Assembly (NCBI RefSeq): GCF_040676675.1
Contig: NZ_JBFAPK010000029.1
Coordinates: 1-64,000, forward strand
Reading direction: 5' to 3'
DNA: 64,000 nt
Origin: JBFAPK01 sp040676675
Lineage (GTDB): Bacteria; Actinomycetota; Actinomycetes; Mycobacteriales; Micromonosporaceae
Below, one piece after another: positions 43,931 through 52,183 of this stretch. The translations under genes and the position numbers were made by a program. How positions within the stretch are numbered: position 1 is the stretch's first letter; the number at the start of each line of letters is the position of its first letter. Under the pieces are notes generated by a model. The model did not search any database and was not told the origin of the DNA. It worked only from the letters and a program-made list of their open reading frames with translations.

Positions 43931-45463
43931 TCAGTCGTAGTGCTGGACGCGGGGCCAGAGCTCCCGCCAGCTCCGCGCCGGTTCGCGGCACACCACGATC
44001 GGCCGGTCCTGCTCCTCGTTCTCCACGCCGAGACCGTTGTCGAGCCGCCCCACGAGGGCACACCGGGCGAAGAAGGGGCTCAGCTCGCCCGGCTCGCCGA
44101 TGCCGACCCCGAGCACCACCGTCGCCTCCGGGGGCGGCGGCCCCTGGTACCAGAGTTCGTTGTGGCCGCTGTAGACCGTCGGCAGCCGGTCCTCGGCGAA
44201 CCGGCGCAGCGCGCCCGCCTCGCCGTAGTTGCCGGTCAGGACGACGGTGTGCGGGCGGTCGGCGGCGGGCAGTGCCGCGTACGCCCGGACCACCTGGTCG
44301 GCGTAGGCCGGCCAGCCGACCGAGTCGCGCGCCGTCTGGTTCATGGCCGGGATCGGGGTCGTACCGAGGTCGGCGATCGGCACCAGCGGCAGCGCGACCA
44401 GCGCGTTCGCCGCCGCGTTGAGCCCCACCGCGGCCAGCACCAGCCCCAGTCGCGCCGCCCGCCGGCCCCGCCCGATCCAGTCGGCGGTGACCACGCAGCC
44501 GGCGGCGAAGAGCGCGGCCAGCAGCCCGAACGGGTAGTAGGCCTGCCCGCCCAGGACGAGGACGAGGACGCAGATCAGCAGGTACGCGACGGCGAGGAAG
44601 CGCACCGGTCGCCACCGCGGCCGGCGCAGGAGCCCGACCAGGCCGGCGACCCAGACGGCGACCAGCGGCGGCCCGATCAGGATGAGCTGGAACGGTACGA
44701 GGAGGATCCGGGAGTCGTCGCCCTTGTCCTGCGCGATCGCCCCCGCCATTCGCGCCTGCGGCAGCTCGTGGGTGAGCTGGTAGACGATGTTCGGCGCACC
44801 GACCAGCAGCGCCAGCGCGATGCCGCCGAGCAGCCAGCGGTCGACCAGCGCCCGGCGCGGGCCCAGCGCCAGCAGCCCGACGCCGAACCCGACCAGCAGG
44901 AGCACCACGAGCAGCTTGTTGTAGAGCCCGAACCCGACGACGGCCCCGGCCGCCAGCCACCAGCGTGGCTCGTCGCGCAGCAGGGCCCGGGCGGCGAAGA
45001 GGATGACGGCGAGCCACACCGCCAGGTCGACCGTGGCGGTCAGCAGGACGTGTCCGAAGATCAGGGTGCCCGCGGCGGTGCCGAGCCCCAGCGCGGCCAG
45101 CGTCTGGGCGAGGGCGCCGCCGTCCAGCTCGCGGGCGAGCAGGGCCGCCAGCAGTACCGCGATCAGCACGCAGATCGTCGCCGGTAGCCGCAGCGCCCAG
45201 AGCGAACCGTCCGAGAGCACGTCCGTCAGCCTCGCCAGCAGCGGCGTGAGCGGCGGCTGGTCCCGGTACCCCCACGCCGGCCGCAGCATCAGGAAGTACA
45301 GCTCGTCGCGGTGGTAGCCGTAGCCGCCGTTGGTGGCGAGCAGCAGGGCCGCGAGCAGCGCGGTGACCGCGCCGACCGGCCGCCAGGCCACCGGGGCGAG
45401 ACCGCCGGAGGCGCCACCGGCGCCGGGTCGGGTCGCGGGTACGTCGTGCCGGGCTAGCGCCAT
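43931..45463 (-). CDS. Polyprenyl-phosphate sugar-dependent glycosyltransferase, GT39/ArnT-like
   Basis: A 510-residue membrane glycosyltransferase with about 11-12 helices. The first lumenal loop YGYHRDELYFLMLRPAWGYRDQPPLTPLLARL holds the conserved acidic DE pair and the YxDxPPL motif of the PMT/ArnT superfamily, and the helix after it is typical. The lumenal C-terminal domain (~350-510) is soluble, ending RVQHYD. It would transfer a sugar from a polyprenyl-phosphate donor to a protein or cell-wall glycan on the outer face of the membrane. Starts at 45517 or 45502 would add an Arg-rich extension; ATG 45463 preferred though its ribosome-binding site is weak. Confidence 0.82.
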   Translation of the reverse strand: MALARHDVPATRPGAGGASGGLAPVAWRPVGAVTALLAALLLATNGGYGYHRDELYFLMLRPAWGYRDQPPLTPLLARLTDVLSDGSLWALRLPATICVLIAVLLAALLARELDGGALAQTLAALGLGTAAGTLIFGHVLLTATVDLAVWLAVILFAARALLRDEPRWWLAAGAVVGFGLYNKLLVVLLLVGFGVGLLALGPRRALVDRWLLGGIALALLVGAPNIVYQLTHELPQARMAGAIAQDKGDDSRILLVPFQLILIGPPLVAVWVAGLVGLLRRPRWRPVRFLAVAYLLICVLVLVLGGQAYYPFGLLAALFAAGCVVTADWIGRGRRAARLGLVLAAVGLNAAANALVALPLVPIADLGTTPIPAMNQTARDSVGWPAYADQVVRAYAALPAADRPHTVVLTGNYGEAGALRRFAEDRLPTVYSGHNELWYQGPPPPEATVVLGVGIGEPGELSPFFARCALVGRLDNGLGVENEEQDRPIVVCREPARSWRELWPRVQHYD

Positions 45464-45655
45464 GGCGGGCACCGTACCGCCGTCAGGTCGACGGCGGGTC
45501 ATCGTGCGCGCACGCATATGCGCTACCGGTGAGCATGCGCCCGCGTACGACTGTCCACTTGTGTCGTTCCGGCCAGATCGACCCGCGTGGGCCAGGGCAT
45601 AGACTGCCCCACTGCGCGCGCGCCTGCCGGGGGCGCGGAATCGTGGAGCTTAGGG

Positions 45656-46138
45656 ATGACCTTGTTGGAAATCTTGATCTTGTTGATCTGTCTCCTCGTG
45701 GTGGTCGGCGGGGTCGCGATCGCGATCGTGTTCATCGTCCGTGCGTCGCGGTCGAAGCCGGTGCCGCCCCACGCCCAGCCCCTGCCGCCGTATCCGCCGG
45801 CCGGGCCGCAGCATCCGCCGGCCGGTCCGCCGTATCCGCCCTCGGGGCCGCAGTACCCGCCGGCCGGTCCGCCGTATCCGCCCGCGGGGCCGCAGTACCC
45901 GCAGGGCGCGCAGTATCCGCAGAGCGGGGCGCAGGCCCCGTTCCCGGCGGGGCAGTACCCGGCGACCGGCGGCGGGCCGTACCCGCCGGGGCAGCCGCCC
46001 GCGCCCGGCCAGCCGCCGTACCCGCCGCAACCTCCGGCGCCGGGAGGGTACCCGCAGCAGCCGACGTACCCGGCGCCGCCGGTCTCCGGACCGCCGCAGC
46101 CGCCCGTCTCGGGACCGCCGCAGCCGCCGGCCGGCTGA
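45656..46138 (+). CDS. Single-pass membrane protein with Pro/Gly/Tyr-rich tail
   Basis: A 160-residue protein. ATG 45656 has GGAG 7 nt upstream. One N-terminal helix (MTLLEILILLICLLVVVGGVA, ~1-30) then a basic RASRSK stop-transfer, so the tail is probably cytosolic. Residues ~36-160 are >80% Pro/Gly/Tyr/Gln/Ala, with a 14-residue repeat (PPYPPAGPQYPPAG type) and C-terminal PPVSGPPQ repeats. The DNA shows matching 42-bp repeats. Such tails bind other proteins or phase-separate; no enzymatic domain. Function unknown. Confidence 0.75.
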   Translation: MTLLEILILLICLLVVVGGVAIAIVFIVRASRSKPVPPHAQPLPPYPPAGPQHPPAGPPYPPSGPQYPPAGPPYPPAGPQYPQGAQYPQSGAQAPFPAGQYPATGGGPYPPGQPPAPGQPPYPPQPPAPGGYPQQPTYPAPPVSGPPQPPVSGPPQPPAG

Positions 46139-46249
46139 GCGGCCGACCGGGCCCGACGGCCCTCGGGCGTCCCGGGGGCCCGTACCCGGCTGCCGTCCGT
46201 ACCGGGTGGACGGACGGCGAGGTGGCGTTGGCTACCTACCGTCTGTGCC

Positions 46250-46699
46250 ATGAGTTACGAGCCGATCACCGTACCGCCGTCGCGCGGCCCGAACCGCGGC
46301 TTTCGTACCGTCCTGATCGTCGTCGCGATCGTGCTGGTCCTCTGTTGCGGGGGCGGGACGGTTGCCGGTTTCGTACTGTTCCGCACGGGCGCGGAACTCG
46401 GGCCGGCGCGGGAGACGACGGTCGGGTACCTGGACGCGCTACGGGCCGGCAACTATCCGGGAGCGTACGCGCGGCTGTGCGCGCGGGCCCGGGAGCGGAC
46501 GAGCCAGGACGAGTTCACCCGCGTCCAGTCCGCCCAGCCCAGGATCAGCGACTACGAGATCGTCGGCCTGAACCTCTCCAGGACCAACCGGGGAGTCGGC
46601 GGAACCGCCTCGGTACGCCTGACCCGGCAGGGCGGTGGCGAGCTGACGCAAATGATCAGCCTGGTGAAGGAGGGCGACCACTGGCGGGTCTGCCCCTGA
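46250..46699 (+). CDS. Membrane-anchored small protein (DUF4878/lumazine-like fold candidate)
   Basis: A 149-residue protein. A cytosolic N tail (SYEPITVPPSRGPNRG) and one helix (~20-46, TVLIVVAIVLVLCCGGGTVA) are followed by a ~100-residue extracytoplasmic domain: TVGYLDALRAGNYPGAYARLC and SLVKEGDHWRVCP, the pattern of DUF4878/NTF2-like domains that pair a long helix with a curved sheet. The three Cys near the membrane or in the domain could form one disulfide (ARLC/RVCP). Likely leaderless: TACCGT lies 7 nt before ATG 46250 and no Shine-Dalgarno is seen. Function unknown. Confidence 0.7.
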   Translation: MSYEPITVPPSRGPNRGFRTVLIVVAIVLVLCCGGGTVAGFVLFRTGAELGPARETTVGYLDALRAGNYPGAYARLCARARERTSQDEFTRVQSAQPRISDYEIVGLNLSRTNRGVGGTASVRLTRQGGGELTQMISLVKEGDHWRVCP

Positions 46700-46923
46700 C
46701 GAACCGGCGGGCCGCGCCGTGGTCGTGCGGTGGTCGCGCGGCCTCGGCGGGTCTCCGAGGGGACGATGCCCCACCGCGTCGGTCCCGGCGGCGCACTCCC
46801 AGCGATTTCTCAGCTCCCGGGTATGCAATGTTTGGCGGCGCGGCGCCCGTCAGGAAGAGGTGGACCCAGGCCGGCGCCACCCGTCGTCGGTCGGCGGGAT
46901 CGCCGTCTGGAAAGGACAAGCTG

Positions 46924-48174
46924 ATGGTGCGGTACGAGGCGCCGCCCGTTCCGCGACGCTCCGGAGCCGGCTCCTCGGCGAAGCGTGGTGGCGGGCGCTC
47001 GGCTGGCACGGGCGGCCGGCGGGCCGGCGTGAAGGGCCGCAAGACCGGCCGGACGCCGGGGTGGGCGCGCTGGTGCCTGCTCTTCGGGGCGCTGCTGCTG
47101 GTGCTCAGCGGCGGCAGCCTGGTCGGGGCGAAGGCGTTCCTGGCCAGCGCGACCGGGAGCGTGACCCAGCAGAACCTGCTGGGTGCGGCCAACGCGGAGC
47201 GCCAGCACGTGACCATCAAGGGTGCGAAGAACATCCTGCTGGTGGGGCTGGACACCCGCCCGGGGCAGGACCCGAGCAAGCTCACCCGGTCGGATTCGAT
47301 CATTCTGCTGCACGTCTCGGCGAGCCACGACCAGGCGTACCTGATCTCCCTGCCCCGGGACAGCTACGTGACCATCCCGAAGTACAACAACGGGGCGGTG
47401 CCGTACCCGGGAGGTACCAACAAGATCAACGCGGCGTTCGCGTACGGGAGTCGGGGCCTGACCGGTGCGTCCGCCCTGTCGCACGGCTTCGAGCTGCTGT
47501 CGCTGACCATCAAGAAGCTGACCGGGATCACCCCCGACGCGGGCGCGATCATCGATTTCCAGGGCTTCAAGAAGGTGGTCGACGTGCTCGGCAAGGTCTG
47601 CATGTACGTCGACGAGGACACCACGTCCATCCACATCGGGCACGACAGGACGGGCGCGTTCGCGGCCCCGTACAAGATCAATCCCGACGGCACCCTCAAC
47701 CACAAGATCAGCGGGGTGACCCCGAACATCTACAAGAAGGGGAACCACTGCTTCACCCCGACCGAGGCGCTGGACTTCGTACGCCAGCGTGACCTGCTCG
47801 CGAACAAGGACTTCGACTACGGCCGACAGCGCCACCAGCAGCAGTTCGTCAAGGCGGTGCTCAAGAGCGTCCTCGACAACGGGTTCGACTCGCCGACGAA
47901 GCTGCCGAGCCTGCTCTCGGCCGTGGGCAAGACGATGACGGTCGACAGCGGAGGCATCCCGCTGGAGGACTGGGCCTTCGCGATGCGCAACCTGGACCCG
48001 GCCAAGATGGCGACGATCAAGGTCAACAACGGGCACTTCAACAGCCGTTCCGTACCGGGCATTGGCAGCGTGGAGATCCTCGACGCCACCAGCATGCGCC
48101 TGCTCAACGACGCCCGCGACGACCGGGTCGACGCCTTCGTCCAGGCCAATCCGGGCTGGGTCGCCACGAGCTGA
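46924..48174 (+). CDS. LytR-CpsA-Psr (LCP) family cell-wall ligase
   Basis: A 416-residue type II membrane protein. The N-terminal ~45 residues are strongly basic and disordered, one TM helix ~48-70, then the LCP domain (~95-330): NILLVGLDTRPGQ, RSDSIILLHVSASHDQAYLISLPRDSYVTIP (conserved Asp and Arg residues that bind the polyprenyl pyrophosphate) and the distal EALDFVRQRDLLANKDFDYGRQRHQQQFVKA. It transfers glycopolymers (teichoic acid, polysaccharide) from undecaprenyl carriers to peptidoglycan. ATG 46924 has AAAGGAC upstream. The 3' end contains a 30-bp tandem duplication spanning the stop codon. Confidence 0.92.
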   Translation: MVRYEAPPVPRRSGAGSSAKRGGGRSAGTGGRRAGVKGRKTGRTPGWARWCLLFGALLLVLSGGSLVGAKAFLASATGSVTQQNLLGAANAERQHVTIKGAKNILLVGLDTRPGQDPSKLTRSDSIILLHVSASHDQAYLISLPRDSYVTIPKYNNGAVPYPGGTNKINAAFAYGSRGLTGASALSHGFELLSLTIKKLTGITPDAGAIIDFQGFKKVVDVLGKVCMYVDEDTTSIHIGHDRTGAFAAPYKINPDGTLNHKISGVTPNIYKKGNHCFTPTEALDFVRQRDLLANKDFDYGRQRHQQQFVKAVLKSVLDNGFDSPTKLPSLLSAVGKTMTVDSGGIPLEDWAFAMRNLDPAKMATIKVNNGHFNSRSVPGIGSVEILDATSMRLLNDARDDRVDAFVQANPGWVATS

Positions 48175-48210
48175 GCCGATCCGGGCCGGGTCGCCACGAG
48201 CCGACCGTCG
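48151..48210. repeat. 30-bp tandem duplication across the LCP stop codon
   Basis: Units 48151-48180 and 48181-48210 share CCGGGCYGGGTCGCCACGAG followed by CYGA. The first contains the gene's last codons and TGA; the second is non-coding. Confidence 0.8.
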
Positions 48211-48332
48211 GCGGGGACGGATCGGGGTCCGCCTCGTCCGCCCCGCCCGCCGCCGGTGACCCGGGCGACACGAAAGATCGCGTTCGCCGCCAATTCGCCT
48301 GACCGCCCCCGTCCGGGCTTAACCTGCGCGTC

Positions 48333-51300
48333 ATGTCCCGCTATCCCGCATACCGGCGCTTATCCAGATCGCTCGGGCTCATCGGCGTGCTCGCCGTGGT
48401 CGCCGCGCCACTGGGTACGTCCCCGGCCGCCGTTGCCGGCACCGCCCCGACCCAAATCGCCGCCGCCTCCGCACCGGGCGGCCATGACCACGGCCACGAC
48501 GAGGGCGTCCGCCCGCCGAGCGGACCGATCCAGCCCGCCGCCGCCGACGACGGCGCACTCGTCACCGCCGCGGCCCCCACGGCCGACGCCACCACGGTCC
48601 AGGTCGGCCACAGCACCGAGGAGATCGCCCCTCGGGTCTCGCTGACCCGGGACCGCAGCTACGACAGCCTCGGCTTCGTCGACAGCTTCCTGCTCACCGC
48701 GGACCTCGACGGGCCGACCAGGCCGAAGCTGCTCGCCGACAGCGTCAGCGGTCCGACCCGCCCCACCGAGCTGGCGGACGCCGCGCACGCCGTCGCCGCC
48801 ACCAACGGCGACTTCTTCGCCATCAACGAGACCAACGCCCCGATCGGTGGCGCCGTCCAGGACGGCGAGCTGCTCAAGGCCGACCGGTCGGGCAGCGACA
48901 CCGTCGGCCTCGACGCGGCCGGCATGGGCCAGATCGCCAAGCTGTTCCTGGAGGGGAGCGCGACCGTCGGCGGGCACCGCTTCGACCTCGGCGGGCTCAA
49001 CAGCAACGACGCCCCCGCCAACTCGGCGGTCCTCTACACCCCGAAGTGGGGGCCGGGTGACCGCGGCTACGTCGGCACCAGCGGGTCCGTGGCCGAGATC
49101 GTCGTGACCCGGGGCAGGGTCAGCGAGGTCCGGCGCGCGAAGACCGCCACCCCGGTACCGGCCGACGGGTACGTGATCCTCGCCAACGGCACCCTCGCCG
49201 ACGAACTCGCCACCGTGGCGCCCGGTACGCCGGTGACGGTCGACTACCACGCCCGCACCGACGCGCCCAGCCCGTACTCGCTGGCGCTCGGCGCGCACGA
49301 GGTCCTCGTCCGCGACGGCGTGGTACCGCCGATCGACCCGGGCGACGCCAACAACGTGGCGCTCAAGCCGCGTACCGCGATCGGCTGGACCGCGGACCGC
49401 AAGCTGCTGCTCTACGTGGTGGACGGCAGCTCCAGCCGTTCGCGCGGCCTGACCGTGCTGGAACTCGCGAACCGGATGAAGGCCGCCGGCGCGCGCGACG
49501 CCGTGATGCTCGACGGCGGCGGGTCGACGCAGCTGGTGACCCGGCAACCGGGCGACGCCGCGGTCGGCGTCACCAACGTGCCGTCGGACGGTGGGCAGCG
49601 TCCGGTGCCGAACGGGGTGGGGCTCGTGCCGCCGAAGGGATCCGGCAAGCTGCGCGGCATCGACGTGCGGCTGCGCTCGGACCGCGTCTTCCCGGGCCTG
49701 TCCCGGGATGTCTCGGCGGCCGGGTACGACGAGACGTACGGCCCCGCGAAGCTGTCGAAGGTGCGCTGGCAGTCGGTACCGGGCAGCCTGGTCAAGCCCG
49801 ACGCCCAGCACATCCTGCGCGGCTCGCACAGCGGCAGCGGTTCCCTCGTCGCCGTCGCCGGCGGGATCCGGCAGCGGGTCCCGCTGCGCGTGCTCGGCCC
49901 GCTCGACCGGCTGGAGGCCGACGTCACCGCGCTCGCGCTCTCGGCGGGCGACCACCGCGACGTGACCGTGACCGGCGTCGACGCCGAGGGCTTCCGCGCG
50001 CCGATCGAGCCGCGCGACGTCCGGCTCGACTACGACGGCTCGGTGCTGGAGGTCAGCGCCCGGCCGGACGGAACCGTACGCATCGCCGGGCGGCCCGAGG
50101 GCGACGGCAAGGGCAGCGTGCTGACCGCCACCGTGCAGGGGCACGTGCTGCGGATCCCGGTCACCGTCGGCCTGGCCGACCAGCCGCTGGAGTCGCTGTC
50201 CGACGCCACGAAGTGGTCCGCGCTGGCGGTGAAGGCGACGGCGAGCGTCGCCGGCGTCGACACCAGCGACCGGCCGGGCGCGCCAGCCGGGGAGCGGGGG
50301 CTCCGGCTCGGCTACGACTTCACCAACCAGCCCGCCGGCACCTCGGCCGCGTACGCCGTGGCGAAGACCCCGCTGGTGCTGCCGGCGGGGGCGCAGCGGC
50401 TGGCCCTCTGGGTCAAGGGCGACGGGCACCGGCACTGGCTGCGCGCCATGATGGCCGCCCAGGGCTCGACCAACGTGCCGTTCACCTTCGCCACGGAGGT
50501 CGACTGGACCGGCTGGAAGCGGGTCGAGGGGCTGATCCCGAGCGGGTTCAGCGCGCCGATCACGCTGAGCCGGATCTACCTGGTGGAGACCGACGGCAAC
50601 CGGCGCGACGCCGGTCAGATCGACCTCGCCCTGCTCGACGCGCGGGTCGGCGTCGCGCTGACCGTGCCCGACGAGCCGGACCAGCCCGACCCGGCCGTGT
50701 TGGAGCAGACCGGCGGCACGGCGCCGGCCGGGCGCCGGGCCTGGAAGTTCGCCGTCCTCTCCGACACGCACGTCAACGCCGACGGCGGCACCACCTCGTA
50801 CGGCTACACGCAGACGGCCCGGGCGCTCGACGAGATCGCGGCGGCTCGGCCCGATTTCGTGCTGCTCTCCGGCGACGGCGTGGACACCAACCGGCCGGCG
50901 GACTTCGCGCTCTTCCAGCAGTTGCTCGCCACCCGCCTGCCCGCCGACATCCCGTTCTACTGGGCGGTCGGCAACCACGAGTCGGGCGCGACCGCGACCG
51001 GCACGCTGGATCAGTTCGTCGCTTCCACCGGGCGCCCGACCCGCCAGGTCTTCGACCGCAACGGCACCCGGTTCATCCTGCTCAACAGCACCCTCGGGTC
51101 GCTTCGACGCTCCGACTGGTCCCAGGTGCCGTGGCTGCGGGAGCAGCTCGACCGGGCCGCGACGGACCGCTCGGTCTCGTCGGTGGTCGTGGCCACGCAC
51201 CACCCGGTGCTCGACCCGACCGGCACGGGCTCGTCGCAGCTCTCCGACCCGTACGAGGCGCAGCTGCTGGAGCAGTGGCTGGCCGGGTTCCGGGCCAGCT

Positions 51301-51854
51301 CGGGCAAGCAGGTCGCGCTCGTGACCGGGCACGCCCACACGGCACACGTACGCCGCGCCGACGGGGTGCTGGAGTTCAACGCCCCGGTCGTCGGCAAGGT
51401 CCCGTACGGCGACGCCGGGCACGGCGGCTTCGCGGCCTGGTCCCTGGTCACGCTCGACCCGGACCGGGCGCGGGTGGACCCGGACCGGCCGGACCCGGCG
51501 GGGCTCGGCTGGTTCCAGGCGGACGTGCGCCCGGTGCTCACCCGGGTCGAGCTGCACGCCCCGGCGACGCTGACGGTCGGCGGGAGCGAGCCGGTGTACG
51601 CCGACGCGATCGACGCCGGGCAGAACAACCGGATCGTCCCGATGCGCTACCCGATGTCGGTGACCTGGAGCGGTGACCGGACCCTCGCCGTGGTCGAGGA
51701 CGACCGGGCCCTCGCCGAGGCGCGCCGGCAGCGCCGGGTCGTGGCGGTGCTCGACCTGCGTACCGGCCGGCTGACGGGCATCCGCCCGGGCACCGGCACG
51801 CTCACGGTCCAGGCCGGCGCGTTGCGGGCCACCGGCACGGTCCGGGTGGGCTGA
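48333..51854 (+). CDS. Secreted phosphodiester glycosidase (NAGPA)-metallophosphoesterase fusion
   Basis: A 1173-residue exported protein. Signal peptide ~1-36 (cleavage near AVAG). A His/Asp-rich HDHGHDE stretch follows. NAGPA-type phosphodiester glycosidase domain (~120-440): AATNGDFFAINETNAPIGGA, KPRTAIGWTADRKLLLYVVDG and DAVMLDGGGSTQLVTR, the family core. Middle region of Ig/bacterial-surface-type beta domains (~440-790). Calcineurin-like metallophosphoesterase domain (~800-1050): FAVLSDTHVN, LLSGDGVD, VGNHES, VATHHP and TGHAHT supply all five metal motifs. A C-terminal Ig-like domain closes it. It may cut sugar-1-phosphodiesters in teichoic-acid-like polymers and then remove phosphate. 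A TAACCT box 7 nt before ATG suggests leaderless transcription. Confidence 0.87.
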   Translation: MSRYPAYRRLSRSLGLIGVLAVVAAPLGTSPAAVAGTAPTQIAAASAPGGHDHGHDEGVRPPSGPIQPAAADDGALVTAAAPTADATTVQVGHSTEEIAPRVSLTRDRSYDSLGFVDSFLLTADLDGPTRPKLLADSVSGPTRPTELADAAHAVAATNGDFFAINETNAPIGGAVQDGELLKADRSGSDTVGLDAAGMGQIAKLFLEGSATVGGHRFDLGGLNSNDAPANSAVLYTPKWGPGDRGYVGTSGSVAEIVVTRGRVSEVRRAKTATPVPADGYVILANGTLADELATVAPGTPVTVDYHARTDAPSPYSLALGAHEVLVRDGVVPPIDPGDANNVALKPRTAIGWTADRKLLLYVVDGSSSRSRGLTVLELANRMKAAGARDAVMLDGGGSTQLVTRQPGDAAVGVTNVPSDGGQRPVPNGVGLVPPKGSGKLRGIDVRLRSDRVFPGLSRDVSAAGYDETYGPAKLSKVRWQSVPGSLVKPDAQHILRGSHSGSGSLVAVAGGIRQRVPLRVLGPLDRLEADVTALALSAGDHRDVTVTGVDAEGFRAPIEPRDVRLDYDGSVLEVSARPDGTVRIAGRPEGDGKGSVLTATVQGHVLRIPVTVGLADQPLESLSDATKWSALAVKATASVAGVDTSDRPGAPAGERGLRLGYDFTNQPAGTSAAYAVAKTPLVLPAGAQRLALWVKGDGHRHWLRAMMAAQGSTNVPFTFATEVDWTGWKRVEGLIPSGFSAPITLSRIYLVETDGNRRDAGQIDLALLDARVGVALTVPDEPDQPDPAVLEQTGGTAPAGRRAWKFAVLSDTHVNADGGTTSYGYTQTARALDEIAAARPDFVLLSGDGVDTNRPADFALFQQLLATRLPADIPFYWAVGNHESGATATGTLDQFVASTGRPTRQVFDRNGTRFILLNSTLGSLRRSDWSQVPWLREQLDRAATDRSVSSVVVATHHPVLDPTGTGSSQLSDPYEAQLLEQWLAGFRASSGKQVALVTGHAHTAHVRRADGVLEFNAPVVGKVPYGDAGHGGFAAWSLVTLDPDRARVDPDRPDPAGLGWFQADVRPVLTRVELHAPATLTVGGSEPVYADAIDAGQNNRIVPMRYPMSVTWSGDRTLAVVEDDRALAEARRQRRVVAVLDLRTGRLTGIRPGTGTLTVQAGALRATGTVRVG

Positions 51855-52183
51855 ACCGGCCTGACCTGTGGCGCCATCTCCAGCGCCAGCGGCCCGCGCA
51901 CGTCGACCGGCCCCGTCGAGCCTCCGCTCGGCGGGGCCGGTCCGGTTCGGTGGGTACCGGCAACACACGTCCGCCCCGGCAGCCGGCCCCTGGCGGGCGG
52001 ACCACCCGGCCGCCCCGGTTTCTCCTTACATCCGACCGCCGTTACTTGTGGCTTTCGGCCACATAGCCCGTGCGTGACGTCACTCCTAGCGTGGGCCGAC
52101 AACGAGTTCTCGCGGCAGCGAACGTTCGCGGCACCCAGTTCCCCACCACCGAGTTTTCCCACCACCTGCGACGTGGAGTGATG
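51855..52183. promoter_or_regulatory. 329-bp intergenic region: terminator, then liv operon promoter
   Basis: No gene is seen. The left part holds the terminator at 51906-51941. The right part is AT-richer and should carry the operon promoter: an inverted repeat TGTGGC-TTTCG-GCCACA (52047-52063), the palindrome GTGACGTCAC (52074-52083) and, 3 nt later, a -10-like TAGCGT (52087-52092). The palindrome overlaps the promoter spacer and could be a regulator site. The leader would be about 85 nt. Confidence 0.45.
51906..51941 (+). terminator. Hairpin terminator
   Basis: A 15-bp stem (ACCGGCCCCGTCGAG against 51927-51941, one G:T) with a 6-nt loop, 52 bp after the NAGPA-fusion stop. Confidence 0.75.

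Noticed and set aside
42396..45275. 959-codon reverse frame and 880-codon forward frame across LtrA and the GT39-like gene
   Set aside because: Both are antisense or out-of-frame to membrane-protein genes with clear family motifs and have compositionally biased translations.
48360..51968. 1202-codon reverse frame over the NAGPA fusion
   Set aside because: Shadow of a gene with two complete enzymatic motif sets.
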